From: Lunularia cruciata
Lineage: Eukaryota; Streptophyta; Marchantiopsida; Lunulariales; Lunulariaceae
DNA: 64,000 nucleotides
Direction of reading: 5' to 3'
Assembly: GCA_948567375.1 (NCBI GenBank)
Contig: OX419756.1
Location: forward strand, 50,048,333 to 50,112,332
Positions within the stretch are counted from its first letter, which is position 1. Each line of letters begins with the position of its first letter. A program made the translations under genes and the position numbers. Under the pieces are notes generated by a model. That model worked only from the letters and a program-made list of their open reading frames with translations, was not told where the DNA came from and did no database searches. Shown piece after piece: positions 58,870-64,000 of this stretch.

Positions 58870-59830
58870 GAGATTTTGGATGTTGTTGAGGAGCTACACA
58901 AGTTGTTTTACATTCAATATGAGGGATTTGGGAGCTCTAAAAGGACTTGGTATTCCAATTGAGCTTACTAATGATACACCAATTTTCCAATGTCCTTGCA
59001 AATATAGTGACATGGAAAGATCATTGATTTAGAGCCAAAGTAGAGACCTTTTTGAGGCTAGTTTGGTAGATATTTCACATGGAGAGTATGCTTCAACCAC
59101 AATGATGCCAGCCAAGAAAGATATGCATGGCAACTACATAGGTAGGCAGATGTGTGGACATTACTAGCCTATCAACTAAGAGACTAGGACTGATTGGTAT
59201 GCAATGCCTACATTGGAGGAGATCTTTGATACAATTAGGCATGCAAAGGTCTTTAGTTTTTTAGATCTTTGAGCAAGATATCATCAATTGCCAATCAAGG
59301 AATAGGACAAGTCCAAGATAGTATTTTGGTCTATTGATCTACATGTCAAGGATGTCTTATATTAGTGGTGGTTCTTACTAATTGGGTTAAAGAACATTTT
59401 TGCCAAGTTCTAAAGGTTCATGGATAGGATCCTAGCAAGACTAGATTTTGCTTGGTGCTATATTGATGACATTTAGTCTATAATATTATTGTGGAGGAGC
59501 ATGAGAGACATTTGTTGGAGGTGTTTGAGAGGTTGAGATCTCATAGACTCAATTAACATATTGAGAAGTGTAGATTCTTCTTTGAGTAGGTTGAGTATAA
59601 AGGTCATGTTATCTTCCCTAGAAGACTTTGTGTTCAGTAGACCAAAGTGGAGGCTATTGCATGTATTTTTCAGCCTATGGATGTGAATAGAGTGCAAGCA
59701 TTCCTTGGGTTAGTGAACTTTTATCATTGATATTTTAGAGGATTCAATGCCATTGCCAAGGCCTTGACAAAGCTTACCAACCTTACACATGAGTGGTGTT
59801 GGTGAGATGAGCAAGAGAGAGCTTTTATAG
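58870..59830 (+). pseudogene. D2 reverse transcriptase
   Basis: Begins with LHKLFYIN and LGIPIELTNDTPIFQCPCKY. Then DLFEASLVDISHGEYAS, MMPAKKDMHGNY, MCGHY*PIN, WYAMPTLEEIFDTIRHAKVF and RYHQLPIK. The catalytic box CYIDDI is at 59456-59473, with the YIDD codons at 59459-59470. Downstream are AFLGLVNFYH and AIAKALTKLT. The set of motifs is a Ty3/Gypsy RT distinct from A and B. Multiple stops. Confidence 0.88.
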
Positions 59831-60290
59831 AGCTCAAGGAGAGGTTTACATCTACCCCTATTCTTAGAAGACCAATCAAAAGGACAACTATTCCAGGTTC
59901 ATATTGATTGGAGTATGTTAGAGTAGTGCTCATCTAATCAGATGATGAGGTGAAGGAGTTTATGGTGGCCTATGCTAGTTGCTCCAAAAATTCAATGGAG
60001 GCAAATTATAAGTCATATGAGGGAGAGTGCTTGGCAGCAATATGGGCAATAGAATATTTTTTATGTTACCTATTTGGTAACTCCTTCAATCTCATCATTG
60101 ATCATCAACCACTGAAGTAGTTGATAGAATCCAACAAGCTTTCACGGAAGCTTGCATGATGTGTTCTATTTTTACAAGAGTATGATTTCATGGTTATTCA
60201 TAAACCTAAAGTGGTGAACCATGATGCAAATGGGCTGAGTACAAACCCATGTCCAAGCCAATACAATCAGACTAAAACACATTGGCATAT
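59831..60290 (+). pseudogene. D2 RNase H
   Basis: AFIELKERFTSTPILRRPIK leads in. The domain reads FMVAYASCSKNSMEANYKSY, EGECLAAIWAIEYF, LCYLFGNSFNLIIDHQPLK and LQEYDFMVIHKPK. These match the Ty3/Gypsy RNase H strands with the ExY and DHQPL motifs. The first catalytic Asp region (near 59900) is disrupted. Confidence 0.87.
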
Positions 60291-60589
60291 TGAGACAAAT
60301 GAGGAGATGGTGCTAAGCTGGCATACATCTATCTACCTTTCTATGTATGTTTTCTAAGGCCTTGCTGGTATCTCTCTGAACACATATAAGAGGAGTTGTT
60401 GAGGTCACAGATCCAGAGAGTGGAAATATTGGTACATGTCAATGAGATATTCATAATGATATCTTAATGATTGATTATATTTGCACTAGTGTTGTTGGTG
60501 GCACAATTGGTGCCAAGGAGAAAAACCATGTTCTCCAACAAGCCATGTAGTTTAAATTGGAGTGTAGACACCTTCTTTGTATATGGGAG

Positions 60590-61300
60590 GATGGTAGAGT
60601 GCAAGTAGTACCACGTCTATCTTAGAAACCATAATTGGTATGTCATGCTCATGAGGACCTAAGAGTAAAGCATACATATAGCTTACTCCATAATCATTAT
60701 TGGTGGTGCAATATGCAGATTTATGTATAGTAGTTTTTTGCCAGATGTATGGTTTGTGACCAAGTTAGAGTATCATTTAATACTCATGTGCCATTGTTAC
60801 ACCCATTACCTATCATGGGATTGGGTTATCATTGGATTTTAGACTTTTTTGGACCTTTATCATTGATTGTAAGACATCATCATTATGTTTTAGTTATAAT
60901 AGAGTTCTTCTCGAAATGGATTGAGTTGGTGGCACTTCATGACAAGTCTAGTGAAGTGATGACTTCCTCATTCTTGGATTGAGTTCTTAGGCATTTTGGT
61001 GCACTAGTTGAGGTTTTGACTGATCGAGGTATAGAGCTCTTGGGGGAGTTCCAAGTCATATAACAAGGCCTTGATTGATCATTTACTACCTCATGAGGTC
61101 ACCTTAAGGCAGATGGCTTGGCAGAAAGAGTGGTTCAAATAGTGAAGAGAGGATTGCATAAGTATTGTTTGCAAAGAGACCACTTGGGTGATTGAGATCT
61201 CTAATTACCTTGGTTGGTCATGGGCTATCAATTCAATTGGTAAGCTTCCTTAGTTTCCTTCTTCCCTTACTTTCTACTCTATGGACAAGATCTAGATTTA
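60590..61300 (+). pseudogene. D2 integrase
   Basis: Zinc-binding domain: CHAHEDLRVKHTYS, HYWWCNMQIY and CMVCDQ (CxxC at 60746-60757). Core: WILDFFGPLS with the first Asp at 60842, VLTDRGIELLGEF with the second Asp at 61022, and ADGLAERVVQIVKRG with the Glu at 61124. All three catalytic residues survive. Open at 60749-60982. A few stops and shifts follow. It would insert the element DNA into the host genome. Confidence 0.88.
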
Positions 61301-61754
61301 ACTATAGCCATTTGTCATGATGCTATTGTATTTTTGGACTTGGATGATCTAGACATATGGGTGAGCACATGTTCTCAATGGGCAAAGTTCTTTTGGAGAG
61401 TGATGCCAATGGCCTTTGATAACTTAGCAATTGCTCAACATACGGATACCTTACACTGTGCTATGATTTGAGGATGCTATGCTATGAGGTTATAGACCCT
61501 TGATCCATTGATCTCATCCATGTGATTATGTATATCTACAATAGACTGCACTAACCACACTTGATGTTACTATAGGCTGCACTATCTTTAGAGTGTATGA
61601 CGTTTTGCCTTTGAGAGTCCCTGTGTTAGAATGATATGAAGGACATGATGGTGTTGTTTGGAAGGATCATGTTTGCAATTGTGCTCCATGCCACCTCCCA
61701 AACATTGATGGCACTACGGATCCAAGCTTGGCACTTTTATGTGGAGGCTTGTGG
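61301..61754 (+). pseudogene. D2 post-integrase region
   Basis: Reads VFLDLDDLDIWV, RVMPMAFDNLAIAQHTDTLH, YVYLQ*TAP, TTLDVT and, further on, KDHVCNCAPCHLPNIDGTTD. It looks like an integrase C-terminal domain with a linker into the PHD finger. I recall the same order of residues in other PHD-bearing plant-lineage elements but cannot verify it here. Confidence 0.6.
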
Positions 61755-61889
61755 TGTATGTTATGTGACTCTTCTGGTGGAGTTGTTACTATTTTGGTGT
61801 GTGATGGTTTTTAAAGAGGATGGCATATGGCATGTTTGATTTATTGCCTCATGGTGGTTCCTCAAGGACATTGGTTATGTCTTAGAGGT
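61755..61889 (+). pseudogene. D2 PHD-type zinc finger
   Basis: In one frame: CMLC, then VCDGF*RGWHMAC, then VVPQGHWLCLRG. This matches the PHD pattern C-x2-C, C-x2-C, H-x2-C, C-x2-C with GWH and the Trp before the last Cys pair. The fourth Cys has become Phe and the eighth Gly, and there is a stop (TAA at 61812). PHD fingers commonly read histone H3 tails; here it would sit at the C-terminus of the integrase polyprotein. Confidence 0.8.
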
Positions 61890-63411
61890 ACTTGACTTAT
61901 AACTTGTTCACCTTTTATGTGGTATAGATTACAAATAGGAGACTAACAATGGGGCTCAATAGCACTTGGCCTCCTGATCTTTGCCCACCATAGGGCATAT
62001 CACATACTTAGAGTAGATGGCATCTAGAGTTAGAGGGACCTAACCACCAGCTAGGGGAGCAATTGTGGCACTTTAGAGTTCATGTATGACTTATGTGTGA
62101 GTTTTGCTTCTATAGTGTATGATGTTGATAGTGATGTATATTGTGTAGCATGGTATAGACGCACAATAACTATAGAAGACCAATGTGTTGTATTTCTTAC
62201 AAATAAGCAAAAAATAAAAAGAGTTACATGAAAATTTAAATCAATCTTGCTTTTAGCTATCATAAACTTTAAACTTTACTAAGGACTTGTGCATTATCTT
62301 TTGTAGTAGTTTTAAGGCATATTTGGAGAGAAGTCTTGTTAAGGTAGCTTGAAAGGATTGTAAATATAACCCCTTAAATAATTAGGGCTAATTTTTCACT
62401 TGAAGTGAAAATTTGTAATAAAATAACTTTTTTCATTAATAGTAAACTAAATCATTATTAAGTTGTCCAACTCTTAGATAAAGGTGGTTTTTTCTAGAAT
62501 ATACTATCTTTCAAGTATTTTTAAGACCTATTAGAGATGATTAAGCATTTTTTTAATATTAAAGTTGAAATGGTTACAATCAAAAAATTTGTTATTCTTA
62601 TAGGATATTTCTTTGTCTTTTATTAAAGTTAATTTTACTTGGATTCAACAATTTAGAGAAAATAAAATATTAAATGTATATGCTTAAGAAACTCTAAGAT
62701 ACTAAAATTGAGAATACTAAAATTGAAAATGTGTGCAATAAGGTAATACGCTTTCTTCTTAATATCAAATACCACGTGATTCATATTACCAAAGGAAACC
62801 AATTGGAGATTCTAAATTATAGAGAAGGTACTTGTTACTTCATATTTTCAAGACAATACTTTTTTATTAGGAAAAATAATAAATACAATCTTGCAGAGTA
62901 AAGAAGATCATCCAAGAGTTTGAAGAAGTATCTAATGCTAAATCACATATAACCTAAGTCATTCATTGTTGCTTGAGATGTTTACTCACCAACTGTTATT
63001 GTTGCAACATAATCAAAAGATTGAGGATTTCAAAGGATTATATCTCATATTTTTTATTCTATTGAATATAATTAATTATAATTAAAATATTAATTCAAAA
63101 AGATCATCTAGAATTCCAAGAATCAATCTGATAAGGCTATAACATTTATGAGTTTTAATATTTATGTTATACTTGATAATGTTTCAATGTATCTCTTATA
63201 GTTCTTTTGATTGTCAATAATCTCATGCGAGCCAGTCTACACATGACACTTAATTGCTTTGAATACCTTTGAAGTTGAATAAACTAATGCTTGAAGAATA
63301 TTGATATATAATCTAGATTTTAATTGCTTGAATGTGTAAAATTCTAGTGCACTTATCTAATAGATTTATATATATACTATAGAAAATTTATTTTTAAGCA
63401 TAATGTATCAA
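61890..63411. other. D2 end and AT-rich DNA
   Basis: 61890-62060 is probably the end of D2, with a short purine run GCTAGGGGAGCAA near 62051 that may be a polypurine tract. 62060-63411 is AT-rich without a recognised feature. Confidence 0.45.
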
Positions 63412-63998
63412 TGTAAAACCATTAGCTAGACATATTATCTAGACGTGTAAATTGGCTAGTAATATCTTGAAATATGTTATAGATGATGGTCTAAATAGAT
63501 CAAATAGAGGTGGCATCAAAAAATATATCCACTAATGTGGCAAAGGCCAAAAACACCATGAAAACTTTTGAGTAAATTTTGAAGGTCCGAATAGATGAAT
63601 AAGGCCTTGAAAAAAAATCTCACTCCTTTAAGAGAATATGTGTGACCTTTGCTCTCTTCCCCCTCCCTTATTCATCTTGTCGAGAGCTTTCCAATGGTAC
63701 TTGACCAATGTTGTTCTAAACTTACTCCAAGAAGATTCTATAAATGTTACCTCTAATTAAACTTGTTTGACCATCCAAATACGAAAAAGATCAACATATC
63801 ACCAATCTATACATCTAATCTAAGGGTGGAGCTTGCTGACATGTCACTAATCCATGTATTTGATCCAAAGTTGTAGCTCTCTTTGAGTGGTTTCTCTTTG
63901 TTATATAATAAAGACAAGGTGCTCCTTTGAAGCATCCAAGTATTGAGTGATGAAGTCTTATGTTTCTCTTGTATTTCTCCTGTTCTCAAAATATTACA
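63412..63998 (+). repeat. Family A LTR at right edge, plus orientation
   Basis: 587 bp, from an eroded TGTAAAACCATTAGCTAGAC to AATATTACA. TTATATAATAAAG occurs at 63900-63912, followed by AAGGTGCTCC. The last two window bases, AT, fit the start of ATGGTATC as in A1, so this could be the 5' LTR of an element running beyond the window. Confidence 0.85.
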
Positions 63999-64000
63999 AT

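Larger units (their letters stand above)
50910..62060 (+). mobile_element. Retroelement D2 with DNA methyltransferase and PHD finger
   Basis: A decayed Ty3/Gypsy-type element. Order: LTR/leader, gag (52100), unassigned stretch, cytosine-5 DNA methyltransferase (54540-55764 and 58193-58520), RT, RNase H, integrase, post-integrase region, PHD finger (61755-61889). The left end is cut by B3. Nested insertions are a solo B LTR (51020-51444) and a C-related insertion (55765-58192). The RT block CGHY*PIN and catalytic YIDD differ clearly from families A and B, so it is another lineage. The 3' LTR is not identified. Confidence 0.82.

Noticed and set aside
1-64000. tRNA and rRNA genes
   Set aside because: I looked for tRNA arms and rRNA-like conserved blocks and found none; the initiator-tRNA-like words are retroelement primer sites.

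Overview
The window is nuclear DNA of a land plant with a large, repeat-dominated genome. A gymnosperm-type genome is my best guess but is not proven. No intact single-copy gene is visible. The DNA is AT-rich and poor in CG. Most recognisable coding sequence is decayed Ty3/Gypsy LTR retrotransposon, often nested, with stops and frameshifts of the kind left by loss of methylated cytosines.

Four LTR families can be separated by their termini. Family A (LTR starts TGTAATAC, ends TATTACA) gives a minus-strand chromodomain element at 1-6379, a truncated neighbour at 6380-7963, a solo LTR at 29066-29645 and an LTR at the right edge (63412-63998). Family B (TGTAACAATATGG to CTTTTACA) gives a complete element with 5-bp target duplications (B1, 21209-27407), a truncated minus-strand copy (B2, 40369-42490), an internally deleted copy (B3, 45591-50909) and solo LTRs at 9347-9726 and 51020-51444. 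B LTRs carry heat-shock-element arrays upstream of a TATA box. Family C is about 690 bp (TGTAACACCC to GGCTCACA) and occurs only as LTRs inside B1, B3 and D2. Family D is a different Gypsy lineage: a gag fragment at 38640-40368 (D1) and a long copy at 50910-62060 (D2).

D2 is the most interesting object. In order it carries gag, an unassigned stretch, a cytosine-5 DNA methyltransferase domain (motif I FFGG, catalytic PCQ, ENV, and the C-terminal GF and GQ motifs), reverse transcriptase, RNase H, integrase, a post-integrase region and a PHD-type zinc finger. The methyltransferase is split by a family C insertion at 55765-58192, and its reading picks up in register on the far side. A retroelement carrying both a DNA-methylation writer and a chromatin reader is unusual. 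This copy is dead.

The rest (about 8-9, 10-21, 27.4-38.6, 42.5-45.5 and 62-63.4 kb) is AT-rich DNA with low-grade coiled-coil ORF remnants, dispersed repeats (E: 8980-9346 and 45350-45590; F: 14570-15005 and 32048-32170), short tandem repeats and three CG-richer islands (12720-13330, 36245-36600, 53800-54170). The second island holds a 142-codon minus-strand ORF that could be an exon of a host gene.
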